Shown: positions 51,349 to 60,447 of the stretch, one piece after another
Numbering within the stretch: position 1 is the first letter of the stretch
Layout of the letters: every line of letters starts with the position of its first letter
DNA from: JACVRW01 sp963751835
GTDB lineage: Bacteria; Actinomycetota; Thermoleophilia; Solirubrobacterales; Thermoleophilaceae
Length of the DNA: 64,000 nucleotides
Direction: 5' to 3'
Assembly: GCA_963751835.1 (NCBI GenBank)
Contig: CAVVWD010000027.1
Span: 121,652 to 185,651, forward strand
Position numbers and translations under genes: made by a program
The notes under the pieces: model-generated
Told to the model about the DNA's origin: nothing
What the model saw: the letters and a program-made list of their open reading frames with translations, nothing else
The model's database searches: none

Positions 51349-52122
51349 ATGCACCCCGCCTGCCTCATCAGCGATGTCCTGAGATTGGCGGAGAAGGGGC
51401 ACACGGCGACGGAGGTCGCGCGGCTCACGGGGCTTCCCCGGTCGACGGTCCGCGATTGGCTGCGGGGCCTCGTCCCGCGCAGCGCGAACGGACCCGCGGA
51501 GGGCGTGTGTCGTCGCTGCAACGGCGGCGCGCACGAGTTCTCAGCGCTTCCTGCCGAGTACATGTACGCGCTCGGCCTCTACCTCGGCGACGGATGCATC
51601 TCTGCCCACCGGCGCGGTGTCTACAAGTTGCGGTTCTTCCTTGACGCGGGGTACCCGGGAATCATCGATGAGTGCGAGGACGCAATCAGGAAGCTCCGCC
51701 CCGAGAACAAGGTGAGCCGCCGGCTGCGCTCGGGTGGCTACGCCAATAGCTCGGAGGGCTCGCACTTCGAGATCGCCGCGTACTCGCGCTCGTGGCCATG
51801 CCTCTTCCCTCAGCACGGCCCGGGACGAAAGCACGAGCGTCCCATCGAGCTCGCGGACTGGCAGCGCGAGCTCTTGGTCCGTCACCCACAAGCCCTGCTC
51901 CGCGGGCTGATCCACTCTGATGGCTGCCGTTTCATCAACACGGGCACGAACTGGCGCCATCCGCGCTACTCATTCAGCAACCTGTCGGACGACATTCGGC
52001 GACTCTTCTGCGAAGGGTGTGACGTGCTCGGGATCCACTGGACCGTCGCGCCCCGCACGGTCTATGTGTCGCGCAAGCACGACGTCGCGCGTCTTGACGA
52101 GTTCATTGGCCCGAAGGTCTGA
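51349..52122 (+). CDS. HTH-LAGLIDADG endonuclease-like protein (intact copy) beside tRNA-Leu
   Basis: 257 residues from ATG 51349; an in-frame ATG at 51334 lies inside the SOS-like box and is less likely. An N-terminal helix-turn-helix (TATEVARLTGLPRSTVRDWL, ~19-38) and a CRRC pair (54-57) precede two LAGLIDADG-like helices: ALGLYLGDG (74-82) and LLRGLIHSDG (183-192). Between them is SWPCLFPQHGPGRKHERPIE. A conserved C-terminal YSFSNLSDDIRRLFCEGCDV (~207-226) follows. Predicted homing-type DNA endonuclease or a domesticated relative; freestanding, next to tRNA-Leu(CAG). Confidence 0.78.
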   Translation: MHPACLISDVLRLAEKGHTATEVARLTGLPRSTVRDWLRGLVPRSANGPAEGVCRRCNGGAHEFSALPAEYMYALGLYLGDGCISAHRRGVYKLRFFLDAGYPGIIDECEDAIRKLRPENKVSRRLRSGGYANSSEGSHFEIAAYSRSWPCLFPQHGPGRKHERPIELADWQRELLVRHPQALLRGLIHSDGCRFINTGTNWRHPRYSFSNLSDDIRRLFCEGCDVLGIHWTVAPRTVYVSRKHDVARLDEFIGPKV

Positions 52123-52170
52123 GCCATCCGTCACGCGCCGGCGGCTGCAGCGCCGTGTCAGACGAACTCG

Positions 52171-52797
52171 TCAGCTTGTGCGGCGGCGCTGCGGGGTCCG
52201 GAAGACGTAGTCCCAGAAGGGCGCGCTGACGCCGAACCCGCGCGTGTCGTCCTGGAAGTGGTGGCGCATGTGCAGCTCGCGTATCAGCTTGCCGAGCCGC
52301 GTGCGCGGACGGTGATGGTGCACGTGGTAGTGGGTCATGTCGTACGCCAGGTATCCGGTGAGAAAGCCGGCCGTGAAGACGTTGGCCCAGGGCGTGCCGA
52401 GGACGAGCACGAACAGCCCGTACATCGCCGCCGCGAGCGGGACGCTCACGGACGGTGGCATCACGAGCCGCAGCGGGTCGTTCGGGTGGTCGTGGTGGAC
52501 GCCGTGGATGATCCAGTGGATGCGCGCGCCGATGCCCTCCTCGGGCTCGAAGTGGAACACGAGCCGGTGCATCCAATACTCGAAGAGGGTCCAGAACAGG
52601 TAGCCCGCGAGGACCAGCCCGACGACCTGCAGTGTGGTCGGCTCGCCACGGGCGCCGACGACGAAAAGCACGACGATCGCCGGCCCGAAGATGAGCAGCG
52701 GGACCATCGGGTGCACGCGGGAGAGGCGGTCGAGGATGTCCGAGTCGAACATCCGAGGCGAGGACTTCAGTAGATCTGTGCGCCGTGCCTCCTCCAC
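52171..52797 (-). CDS. Fatty acid hydroxylase (sterol-desaturase superfamily) membrane protein
   Basis: 208 residues with the di-iron histidine motifs of the FA hydroxylase superfamily: HRLVFH (~77), HGVHHDH (~98), HYHVHHH (~156) and HMRHHF (~175). Four hydrophobic segments embed it in the membrane. The size and motif spacing match fatty-acid 2-hydroxylase-like members. It likely hydroxylates membrane lipid acyl chains; substrate not determined. ATG 52797. Confidence 0.87.
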   Translation of the reverse strand: MEEARRTDLLKSSPRMFDSDILDRLSRVHPMVPLLIFGPAIVVLFVVGARGEPTTLQVVGLVLAGYLFWTLFEYWMHRLVFHFEPEEGIGARIHWIIHGVHHDHPNDPLRLVMPPSVSVPLAAAMYGLFVLVLGTPWANVFTAGFLTGYLAYDMTHYHVHHHRPRTRLGKLIRELHMRHHFQDDTRGFGVSAPFWDYVFRTPQRRRTS

Positions 52798-52852
52798 GGC
52801 CTCCGAATTTAGCGCACGCCCCGCCTGTCCGGTAGCCCGGTGTTCGGGTTCC

Positions 52853-53053
52853 CTAACTCGAGCTGCTGCCGTCGGCGTCGAGGCCGGCAGGGCGCCAGAG
52901 TTGCTGCCAGGAGCTCAAGAGAAAATCGAGGCCGAAGGCGGCGGTGAGGCCGTAGACGACGGTCTCGATCGGGCTGACCTCGCCTGTGAAGATCCTGCCG
53001 AGCAGATAGCAGGTGACGGCTCCCATGAAGAGCAGCCTCCCGGTGACCTCCAT
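52853..53053 (-). CDS. Small membrane protein of unknown function
   Basis: 66 residues with two hydrophobic stretches (LLFMGAVTCYLLGRIF and SPIETVVYGLTAAFGLDFLL) and a Ser-rich acidic tail. Not recognised. It lies just upstream of the fatty-acid hydroxylase gene on the same strand and could be its small partner or independent. Confidence 0.5.
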   Translation of the reverse strand: MEVTGRLLFMGAVTCYLLGRIFTGEVSPIETVVYGLTAAFGLDFLLSSWQQLWRPAGLDADGSSSS

Positions 53054-53153
53054 GGCGCGAGTTTGCGCCTCCGCCCCGGGAGGGCTGTGACGGCGTGGTG
53101 AAACAGTCGTGAAGGTCCGGTTACCGGTCGTGCCGGCGGTACGCTCGCCGTTG

Positions 53154-53561
53154 ATGACCGAATCGCCGGCCGCAGTCGTTCGCCGCTTCTTCGAGCGCTA
53201 CCAGCAGGCGGGTGTCGACGGCGCGCTCGAGTTGATCACCCCGGAGACCGTTCTCGTGGTTCCGCCGGAGGCCTCGGCCGAGCCCGACACCTATGAGGGC
53301 GTCGACGGCGGGCGCCGTTACTTCGCGGGCTTCGAAGGGGCGCTCGACGATGTCCGCTTCGACCTCGTGGACGTCGAGGAGACACCGCCGGACATCGCGC
53401 TCGCCGAGATGAGGTTGCTCGGACGCGGCGCGGCGACCGGCATCGAGGTCGCGCAGACCACCTTCCTGGTGATCACGGTTCGCGGCGAGACGATCTTGCG
53501 GATCGTCGCCCATGCGGACCGCAAGGCGGCCCGCCAGGAGATCGAGCGCAGCCTGCGCTAG
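53154..53561 (+). CDS. SnoaL/NTF2-like protein
   Basis: 135 residues of an NTF2-like alpha+beta barrel: VRRFFERYQQAGVDGALELI at the start, DTYEGVDGGRRYFAGFEGAL, and VAQTTFLVITVRGETILRIV near the end. ATG 53154. These small folds serve as binding proteins or isomerase-like enzymes; no catalytic dyad is clear. Function unknown. Confidence 0.78.
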   Translation: MTESPAAVVRRFFERYQQAGVDGALELITPETVLVVPPEASAEPDTYEGVDGGRRYFAGFEGALDDVRFDLVDVEETPPDIALAEMRLLGRGAATGIEVAQTTFLVITVRGETILRIVAHADRKAARQEIERSLR

Positions 53562-53588
53562 TGGACTGGAGCGAGCAGCGTCGTCCGG

Positions 53589-53777
53589 CTAGTTCTCCGG
53601 GCCCTTCGCCCCGGGATCCTTGAGAGCTTCGCCGGCGTCCTTCGCCTTGTCGGTCATGCTCCCCTCGCTCTCGTGGACATCCTTCAGCTCCTGGGCGTCC
53701 GCTTTCGCGGCATCGGCGCCGCCGCGCTTCTGGAACATCGCCTTGGCCTTGTCCGTCAGGTCGCTGAGAGCAGACAT
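53589..53777 (-). CDS. Small hydrophilic helical protein (antitoxin/CsbD-like)
   Basis: 62 residues, highly charged and helical with repeated Ala-Lys-Asp: DLTDKAKAMFQKRGGADAAK and GSMTDKAKDAGEALKDPGAK. It resembles small stress-related MT0933/CsbD-type proteins rather than an enzyme. ATG 53777; the longer upstream frame reads through the promoter of the divergent SnoaL-like gene. No toxin partner seen next to it. Confidence 0.6.
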   Translation of the reverse strand: MSALSDLTDKAKAMFQKRGGADAAKADAQELKDVHESEGSMTDKAKDAGEALKDPGAKGPEN

Positions 53778-53857
53778 TTCGCCCACCTTCCGTCGGGGTG
53801 CGTGCCACAAGCAAGCTACTCCGGTAGCGTCGCCGGTGTCTGCTCGGAGGTGCAACG

Positions 53858-54319
53858 GTGAGCACGCTGCCGGATCTCGGGGCGATCTTCGACGAACACG
53901 TGGCGAGCGAGTTCGTCGCCAAGGACGTTGACGCGACGATGCGCACGATGACGGCCGAGCCCTACGTCTGGCATGTACCCGCCTTGCCGGGAGCCGCCGG
54001 CGCCGAGGCCGTGCGTGCGTTCCTTCACCCGATCTCGCGGACGGTGTCGCCGGAACGCGTGATCGACGAGTTCATCTTCAGGTTCACGCACGACAGCGAC
54101 GTACCGTGGATGCTCCCCGGGATCGCACCCACGGGCCGCAGCGTGCGCATCCCGATGGTCGTGGTGATGGGTTTCGAGGGCGACAAGGTGGCCTACGAGC
54201 GCATTTATTGGGACCAGGCTTCGGTGCTCGTACAGATCGGCGTGCTCGACGCCGCCGACGCTCCCGGGTCGGCTGCGGACCAGGCCGACCGACTGCTGGA
54301 GCTCGCAGCGAAGGCCTGA
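53858..54319 (+). CDS. SnoaL-like (NTF2 superfamily) protein
   Basis: 153 residues. An NTF2-like fold with FVAKDVDATMRTMTAEPYVW, HPISRTVSPERVIDEFIFRF and VVVMGFEGDKVAYERIYWDQ. This last strand is typical of SnoaL-like polyketide-cyclase relatives. GTG start. Enzymatic role unknown. Confidence 0.78.
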   Translation: MSTLPDLGAIFDEHVASEFVAKDVDATMRTMTAEPYVWHVPALPGAAGAEAVRAFLHPISRTVSPERVIDEFIFRFTHDSDVPWMLPGIAPTGRSVRIPMVVVMGFEGDKVAYERIYWDQASVLVQIGVLDAADAPGSAADQADRLLELAAKA

Positions 54320-54569
54320 GCGTCAGGCGCCGAGCGCCGGCGCTCGCCACCCCTTAGGTGGTCGGCGCCGCAAACTTTGGGGTCTCCGTCTAGGGGGCTC
54401 CTCGATGTGCGCCTCTGGCGGAGCGCGGATGCTGTCGGTGTGGCTCGCACGCGGCTGATGATCGATCTAGACGTCGAGCAGGGCGATTCCCTGCGCGGTC
54501 GGGATCGCCGCGAACGCCGGCCGTTCCCTCCACAGCGCTCGCGCGCAGCGCGAGCAGAAAGGAGCCGAC

Positions 54570-54824
54570 ATGGCCCTGTTCCTGGCCGTTCACGAGCTTG
54601 ATACGCACGAGCCGGAGGTGTTTGTGGCCGCCTGGGCCGCGGGTGCCGGCAGCTGCCTCCGCTGCCTCAAACACTGGGTCAGCGACAACGGCATCGCGTT
54701 GCTGGTGGAGGCGCCCGACGAGGACAGCGTCCGGGCGTATGACTCGGATGCCACCGAGGTTACGCGGCTGTTCGCGCCGGCTCGGCACTGGTTGTCCGCC
54801 GAGACGATTGGGCGCGTCCGATGA
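54570..54824 (+). CDS. DUF4242-like small protein (possible metal-binding)
   Basis: 84 residues starting MALFLAVHELDTHEPEVFVA, with two Cys (GSCLRCLKHWVSDNG) and a ferredoxin-like alternation. It resembles the DUF4242/SCO4226 nickel-binding family from actinobacteria, which is a tentative assignment. A strong AGAAAGGAG ribosome site precedes the ATG. No metal ligand set was confirmed by eye. Confidence 0.62.
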   Translation: MALFLAVHELDTHEPEVFVAAWAAGAGSCLRCLKHWVSDNGIALLVEAPDEDSVRAYDSDATEVTRLFAPARHWLSAETIGRVR

Positions 54825-54971
54825 GTACGGCGGCGAACGCCACCGTTCGCCGCGCCCCCGAGCTGCTCGGCGGGTCGCACGGTTAAGCGGCCTGCGCGCT
54901 CCGGTCGTCATGGCGGCGGAGCGCCGGCGCCACGGCGATCGTCCGCCGCCGCTCGCGCTCGCCACCGGTTG

Positions 54972-56717
54972 TCAACTCGTGCGCGGGTTGAAGGTGCCGA
55001 GCCGCTCCAGCACCACCGCGTCCGCCGCCATCGCGCTGGATTCATAGCCGCTGACGACCGACAGGAAGTGGCTCCGGTCGAGGCTGGAGAGGCGGAGGGG
55101 TGTGCGCGCGCGTATGGTCGTCGTGCGCGGCCTGTCGCGGAGCAGGGCTATCTCGCCGAAGCTGTCGCCGGGTCCCATCGTCCGGATCAGGCGGTCATCT
55201 CCGATCACGTCGACCTCCCCCTGCTCGATGACGTAGAAGCGATCCCCGCGCTCACCTTGGTGGAGCACCTCTTGGCCGGCGGTGAAGTGGGCGTGCTGGA
55301 CGTGGGGCCCCAGCTGGTCGAGTGCCGGAATGGGCAGTGGGCCAAATACGTCGACACCCCTGAGCACCTGGATCTCCGCGTCGCGGCGTAAGACCAAGGC
55401 GTCAATCTCATTGAGCCGCCGCCAGGACAGCGCCACCGCCGCGGGCGCCACGAGCCCGAGCACGACCAGGGCGCCGCGGATGCCAAGCAGTTCGATCGTG
55501 AACGGTGTGATGAATGCGCCCAGGCCCACCGACAGGACGGTCAGGCTCTCCTTCGCGCCGAACACGCGGGCGAGCATCTCCTCCGGGACCACCCGGGCGG
55601 TAAGCGTGTACAGGCCGATGTCGACGAGCGCATTGCCGATCCCGATCGCGCACATCAGCCCCAGAACGACCGGCTCGTGCGGGAACGCCCCGCTCAGCGT
55701 CAGAGGCAGGCACCACAGGACGACGCCGATACCCTCGAGCAGCGCGAGCCGCCGGCCGTTGACGAACATGGACGCGCCGAGCGATCCCGCCACCGCACCG
55801 GCGCCTACGGCTGCGGTCAGCAGGCCGACGCCGGGCGATCCCATCTCCAGCAGCTCGAGTGCGACGACGACCACCAAGACGGTGAAGAACCCACGGGTCA
55901 GGGTCTGCAGAAGCCCGAGTCCAAACAAGAGTCTGGCGTCGCGGTAGCGCAAGAGTGCCTGAAAGCCCTCCAGGGTTTCGTGCGCGATCCGGTGCAGCGG
56001 CTCCGGCGGGCGGCGGCGCGGCGCTTCGCAGGACAATCCCACGAGCAGCGCGGCGGCGCCCAGCGTCAGCGCGGCAGACGTCGCAAACACCGCGGCAGGG
56101 CCGCCGACATCGATGAGCAATGCGGCGCCGAGCGGGCCGATCAACATGCTCAGCGAATCGAGGACGCCCCGCACGACAATGGCGCTCGTGAGCTCCAGTG
56201 GTGTCCGGCAAAGCGCAGGCAGCAAGGCCGAGTGAGCCGGCCGAAACGTTGTGAAGGCCGCGGTGGCGACTATTGCAACTCCGTATACCGCCGCATGCGC
56301 TCCGCCCCGGAGAAGCACGATCGCCGCAACGCCGATCGCGATACCCCGAACGAGGCACGACCAGATCAAGAAGCGGTCGCGCGGGAAGCGGTCCGCCAGC
56401 GTCGTGCCGAGCGGCGCCAGCACGGCGGAGGGAACCATGCGCGCGAACGCCACGAGGCCCACGGCCTGGGCGCCGCCGTCCCGAAACGCGACTACAGCGA
56501 TCGCCACAGTGAACGCCCACTCCGCCGTCCAGACACCACCAAACGCCAGTTGAGCGCGCAGCAGGCTCGGATTGCGGACGGTCGCCGAGAAGGAGCTTGC
56601 TGCCCCGGCGACGCCGTTCCGGACCCGGTCCGAGAAGGTCGAATCACTCACCGGCCCATGAGCAGTAGCCGGCCCCTGCCACCGAGAAGCCAAGCGCGCG
56701 ACGCGGATGGTGGTCAC
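54972..56717 (-). CDS. MFS transporter fused to a cyclic-nucleotide-binding domain
   Basis: 581 residues. The N-terminal ~430 residues form a twelve-helix MFS permease (GTTLADRFPRDRFLIWSCLV at loop 2-3). Residues ~455-560 are a cNMP-binding domain with GERGDRFYVIEQGEVDVIGD and the phosphate-binding cassette GDSFGEIALLRDRPRTTTIR. Such fusions suggest ligand-gated transport, but the regulatory ligand and cargo are unknown. GTG 56717 was chosen as the first start before the membrane part. It follows the secreted gene by 14 bases. Confidence 0.82.
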   Translation of the reverse strand: MTTIRVARLASRWQGPATAHGPVSDSTFSDRVRNGVAGAASSFSATVRNPSLLRAQLAFGGVWTAEWAFTVAIAVVAFRDGGAQAVGLVAFARMVPSAVLAPLGTTLADRFPRDRFLIWSCLVRGIAIGVAAIVLLRGGAHAAVYGVAIVATAAFTTFRPAHSALLPALCRTPLELTSAIVVRGVLDSLSMLIGPLGAALLIDVGGPAAVFATSAALTLGAAALLVGLSCEAPRRRPPEPLHRIAHETLEGFQALLRYRDARLLFGLGLLQTLTRGFFTVLVVVVALELLEMGSPGVGLLTAAVGAGAVAGSLGASMFVNGRRLALLEGIGVVLWCLPLTLSGAFPHEPVVLGLMCAIGIGNALVDIGLYTLTARVVPEEMLARVFGAKESLTVLSVGLGAFITPFTIELLGIRGALVVLGLVAPAAVALSWRRLNEIDALVLRRDAEIQVLRGVDVFGPLPIPALDQLGPHVQHAHFTAGQEVLHQGERGDRFYVIEQGEVDVIGDDRLIRTMGPGDSFGEIALLRDRPRTTTIRARTPLRLSSLDRSHFLSVVSGYESSAMAADAVVLERLGTFNPRTS

Positions 56718-56731
56718 GCGGCCTCCGGCGA

Positions 56732-57205
56732 TTAGCGCTCGCTCACTCGGTGGAAGATGATCTCGTCGACGGGCTCGCCGGCCTGGCTGGTGACCGTTTC
56801 GCGCACGATGTTCCTGCCGATGACGTCGTAGCGGACCTTCAGCCTCACGGTGGACCCGTCGTTGATGCAGCGGATGAGGAGGTTGTCGCTGACCAACCTT
56901 GAGTCGACCACGGTGGCGTCGCTGAGCGTGACGATGGCTCGGTCGGTGCCGTCGCACAGCGTGAACACCGTGTCGCGTCCGATTATCGAGAAGGTCCCAT
57001 CGTCGTTCCGGATGATCCCTCGCCGGGAGTCGCCCCCGTCCAAGGGGTCGATACCCATCCAGTAGCCGACGAACTGCCGCGCGGTCGGCACCCTGTCCAC
57101 CTTCTGCCCGCTCGATGTGTTCGCGGCGTGCGCGACGAGCGCGGCGGACCCGGCGCCGGCGATCAGCACGACGACGGAAGCCATGATGGCAAGGGGTTGT
57201 CTCAT
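56732..57205 (-). CDS. Secreted protein of unknown function
   Basis: 157 residues with an N-terminal signal peptide (MRQPLAIMASVVVLIAGAGS) and a beta-rich extracellular domain. FVGYWMGIDPLDGGDSRRGI resembles extracellular lipocalin-like openings, and FSIIGRDTVFTLCDGTDRAI follows. Two cysteines (CDGTD and IRCIND) may form a disulfide. Not recognised. It lies between the LAL regulator and the MFS-cNMP gene on the same strand. Confidence 0.62.
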   Translation of the reverse strand: MRQPLAIMASVVVLIAGAGSAALVAHAANTSSGQKVDRVPTARQFVGYWMGIDPLDGGDSRRGIIRNDDGTFSIIGRDTVFTLCDGTDRAIVTLSDATVVDSRLVSDNLLIRCINDGSTVRLKVRYDVIGRNIVRETVTSQAGEPVDEIIFHRVSER

Positions 57206-57287
57206 GCCGCCAGCATCTTCGACTGGGGCTGCAGCCGCATCGGGGAGACCCCCAATCGGGTACCCCAGACTTTCGGTGGCGGGGCGC

Positions 57288-60119
57288 CTAGGTGATTGCA
57301 AGTTCGCCGGCCAGCTCGCGCCGCGAGCGGATCCCGAGCTTGCGGTAGGCGTTGCTGAGGTGCACCTCCACCGTCTTCGGTGTCACGTACAGGCTCTGGG
57401 CGATCTCGCGGTTCGTCTGGCCCTGCGCGGCGAGGGTCGCCACCCGCCGCTCGCTCGGGGTGAGCGCCTCGACGCCCTTGAGCTCGGTCGCGCGCGGGCG
57501 CCCTCCAGCAGCGTAGAGCTCGGCGCGCACGTCCTCGGCGAGCCCCGCGGCTCCGCATACGTCCGCGAGCGCGAGCGCGCGCCGCAGGGGCTCGCGGGCC
57601 TCCCGGGGCCGGCGGGCGCGGCGCAGGCCGCTGCCCAGCGCGGCGAGCGCCTTGGCGTGCTCGAGCCGGGCGGGCGAGCCGGCCACCGCCTCGACCGCCT
57701 CCCGCAGGTGCTCGAGGCCATCCTGGCGCTCCAGCGACCCGAGCACCCGCAGGGAGCGCGCAAGCGTGGCGGGCGCACCCCAGCGCCGCGCCAGCTCGAG
57801 GTCCTCGCGCGCCAGCGCGAGCGCCTCCTTCCGGCGGCCAAGCCCATCCAGAGCGAGTGCCTTGTGCTGGCGCCAGGGCGTATCGAACGGATTGCTGAAG
57901 TACGCAAAGCGCGAAGCGAAATCATCTGCAGCGGCCAGCGCCTCCTCGAACCGCCCTTCCGCCACCAGCAGCTCGAGCAGGCTGTTGAGCCAGACGCGTG
58001 CGCTGTCGGAGCGGTCGCCGGGATCGCCTGCCTGCTCCAGCGTCTGGCGGGCCTCGGCGAGCTCGCCACGCTCGCGTTGCACAGAGGCGAGCAGAGCAAG
58101 GTCGTCGGTCAGCTCGAGCGTGGGACCGCTCGCCCAGAGCGTGAGCTCCTCGATCGCCGCTCGAGCCGCTTCGTCTGCCTCCGCGAGCTCGCCCCAGCGG
58201 TACAGGGTGAACGCCTGGGCCCAGCTCACGCTGCTCTTCGCCAGCAGCGAGCCGCGTCGATGGGCCTCCTCGAGGGAAAGCTCGCAGGCGTCGAGCGCCT
58301 CGGCCCGATCCGCTCGCGCCAGCGTCGCGATAGCCATGATCGGAGAGAAGCCGTTGTCGGCCTCGATCAGCTTCGCTCCCGCAAGCGCCTCGAGCGCCAG
58401 CTCGGCGCACTCCCCGCACGAGCCGCCCGAGAACGCCCAATCACGCGCCGCGACCGCGGCGAGCATCTTCGCGCCGATGCCATCTCCGACCGGCCCGGTT
58501 CGGTGGGGTTCGAGCCGGTGCAGCGTCTCGGGGTGGCCCGCGCCGTACACGACGGCCATCAGCTCGAAGGCCTCCAGCGCGCTCCGCAGGTTGTGGGCCT
58601 CGGATGGAAGCTCGGCCGCAGCCCGGCTCGCCACAGCCGCGGCCTCCGGCGTCCGTTCGATTATCAGCAGGGCGCGCGCGAGCGTCTGCGCCGCCAGCCC
58701 TCGCGTCAGGGGGTCGTCGTGGAGCTCGTAGGCCTCCGTGAGATGGTCGACGGCCGCCGAGCCGTTGGTGAGTGCCTCCGCTCGGCCGAGCTCGAGGAGC
58801 AGCTCGGCCCGTCGCTCCGCAGGCGGAGGCTCCTCGAGCGCACGCGTTAGGTAGGCAACGGCGCTCTCGGCAGCCCCTTTCCCCAGTGACACCGACGCCG
58901 CTCTTCGCAGCGTTTCGACCACGGCGGGTTCTCCGCGAACCGCGACCTCGAGCAGATGAGCCGCCACGCGCTCGTCCGGGGCGCCCGCGGCCGCCAGCAG
59001 CGCGGCCGCGCGCTCGTGTCGACGCTCGAGCTCTGGGGGTGACATCTCGTGGTAGACGATCGTGCCCACCATCGGATGCACGAAGGCAAGGGAGTGCTCG
59101 GCCTCGAGGATCTCCGCCCGCACCAGCGCCGCCGCCCCCGAGCGCGCCTCCTCTTCGCTGAGGCCGGCGAGGTCGGCCGCGATGGAGAGATCCGCGCCAT
59201 CGCCGAGCACGGCCGCCGAGCGCGCCAGCTTCCAGGCTTCCTCGGGAAGCCGCGCCAGGCGAGTCAGCACCGCGCGCGACGCGGCCCGAGAGCCAAGGCC
59301 CGAGACAGCATCAACGTGTGCGCGATCCGGCCGCGCGCCCTCGGCGTCCAGCGCCTTCAGGAGCTCGCCCAGAAGTAGCGGGTTGCCGCCGGTCGCATGG
59401 TGGCAGGCGGCCGTGAAGCGTTCATCGGGATCCTGGTGAAGCCGTTCGCGGACGAGATCGGCCGCGGCGCCGGGGCTGAGCGGGCGCGGCTGGATCGAGA
59501 CGGTCAGCGGGTAGCTCGCGATCTCACCCAATGCCGCCGACTCCGCCCCCGGCTCGGAGCTCCGCACGCTTATCGCTCCCAGCACCGGCAGCCCGTCCAG
59601 CCGGCGCACGAGATAGGCGAGGAAGCGCAGCGAGGCTCGGTCGCACCACTGCAGATCGTCGACCGCCACCAGCAGCGGACTATCCGCGCTCAGATTGACG
59701 GTGAGCCAGTAAAGGCCGTGCAGCAGCGCGAACGACGGGTCGCCGGCCACCTCCTCGCCGTCGCTCTTCAATTCGAAGACGGGTTCAGCGGCGACTGCCG
59801 CCCCGGCTAGCGCCCGCCCGCGGGCCTCTTCGTCGACAAGCACAGGCTCGAACAGCTGGCGCACCAGCCCGAACGCAAACTCGCGCTCGAGCTCGCCGCC
59901 ACGTGCGCGGAGAATCCGGAAGCCCGCCTCCGCCGCGCGCTCTGCGAGTTCGATCAGCAGCCGCGTCTTGCCGATCCCGGCAGGCCCCTCGACCAGGGCC
60001 ACACCCGCTTCGCCGGCAACCGCCTGGCGAACGAGCGCGTCGAGAGAAGCGACCTCCCGTTCCCTTTCCAGAAGGGGTCCTCGCGACAGCGGCAACGGGG
60101 AGGCTTCGGCCTCGCTCAC
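57288..60119 (-). CDS. LAL-type LuxR-family ATP-binding transcriptional regulator
   Basis: 943 residues of the large ATP-binding LuxR (LAL/MalT-like) type. Walker A is GPAGIGKT (45-52) and Walker B-like LLVAVDDLQWCDRAS (~150). A long TPR-like helical middle carries many AL/AE repeats. The C-terminal LuxR HTH is LTPSERRVATLAAQGQTNRE through YVTPKTVEVHLSNAYRKLGI. GTG start. Likely activates nearby or distant genes in response to an unknown signal; the downstream secreted and MFS-cNMP genes are candidates. Confidence 0.88.
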   Translation of the reverse strand: MSEAEASPLPLSRGPLLEREREVASLDALVRQAVAGEAGVALVEGPAGIGKTRLLIELAERAAEAGFRILRARGGELEREFAFGLVRQLFEPVLVDEEARGRALAGAAVAAEPVFELKSDGEEVAGDPSFALLHGLYWLTVNLSADSPLLVAVDDLQWCDRASLRFLAYLVRRLDGLPVLGAISVRSSEPGAESAALGEIASYPLTVSIQPRPLSPGAAADLVRERLHQDPDERFTAACHHATGGNPLLLGELLKALDAEGARPDRAHVDAVSGLGSRAASRAVLTRLARLPEEAWKLARSAAVLGDGADLSIAADLAGLSEEEARSGAAALVRAEILEAEHSLAFVHPMVGTIVYHEMSPPELERRHERAAALLAAAGAPDERVAAHLLEVAVRGEPAVVETLRRAASVSLGKGAAESAVAYLTRALEEPPPAERRAELLLELGRAEALTNGSAAVDHLTEAYELHDDPLTRGLAAQTLARALLIIERTPEAAAVASRAAAELPSEAHNLRSALEAFELMAVVYGAGHPETLHRLEPHRTGPVGDGIGAKMLAAVAARDWAFSGGSCGECAELALEALAGAKLIEADNGFSPIMAIATLARADRAEALDACELSLEEAHRRGSLLAKSSVSWAQAFTLYRWGELAEADEAARAAIEELTLWASGPTLELTDDLALLASVQRERGELAEARQTLEQAGDPGDRSDSARVWLNSLLELLVAEGRFEEALAAADDFASRFAYFSNPFDTPWRQHKALALDGLGRRKEALALAREDLELARRWGAPATLARSLRVLGSLERQDGLEHLREAVEAVAGSPARLEHAKALAALGSGLRRARRPREAREPLRRALALADVCGAAGLAEDVRAELYAAGGRPRATELKGVEALTPSERRVATLAAQGQTNREIAQSLYVTPKTVEVHLSNAYRKLGIRSRRELAGELAIT

Positions 60120-60447
60120 CGCCTTCAGATACTAGGAGCACCGTCCCCTGCCGGGGCAAGCTCGGCGAGGACGCCCTCCGATCAACCATCCTCTCGCCGG
60201 CCCCGGGGCCTCCCGGGCCCGTGGAACGCGTTAAGGCAGGGCCCCGCGCGCATCACGCAACCGTCCCCCTGCGAGCACGCCCCATCCCAAACCGAACCAA
60301 TCCAACCCACGGGGTCGCCTCGGCGAGCTCGCGCCGCCGCTGAGCTGATAGTGGGCTACCCAAGAGGGGGTCCTCTCCACCACTATCCCCGTCTCTCGAA
60401 CTCCCGTGCTTACCGGTTAGTCCACGGGAGCACCCCGCTGCGCTGGA
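60120..60447. other. Intergenic region between GNAT and LAL regulator genes
   Basis: About 330 bases without a gene. It carries two hairpins (60347-60387 and 60401-60430) after the GNAT stop, and the promoter region of the LAL regulator at its left end. Confidence 0.55.
60347..60430 (-). terminator. Tandem hairpins downstream of the GNAT gene
   Basis: Hairpin 1 has arms CTCCCGTG (60401-60408) and CACGGGAG (60423-60430). Hairpin 2 has arms GATAGTGG (60347-60354) and CCACTATC (60380-60387) with a nested AGAGG/CCTCT stem. Probably ends GNAT transcription. Confidence 0.45.
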
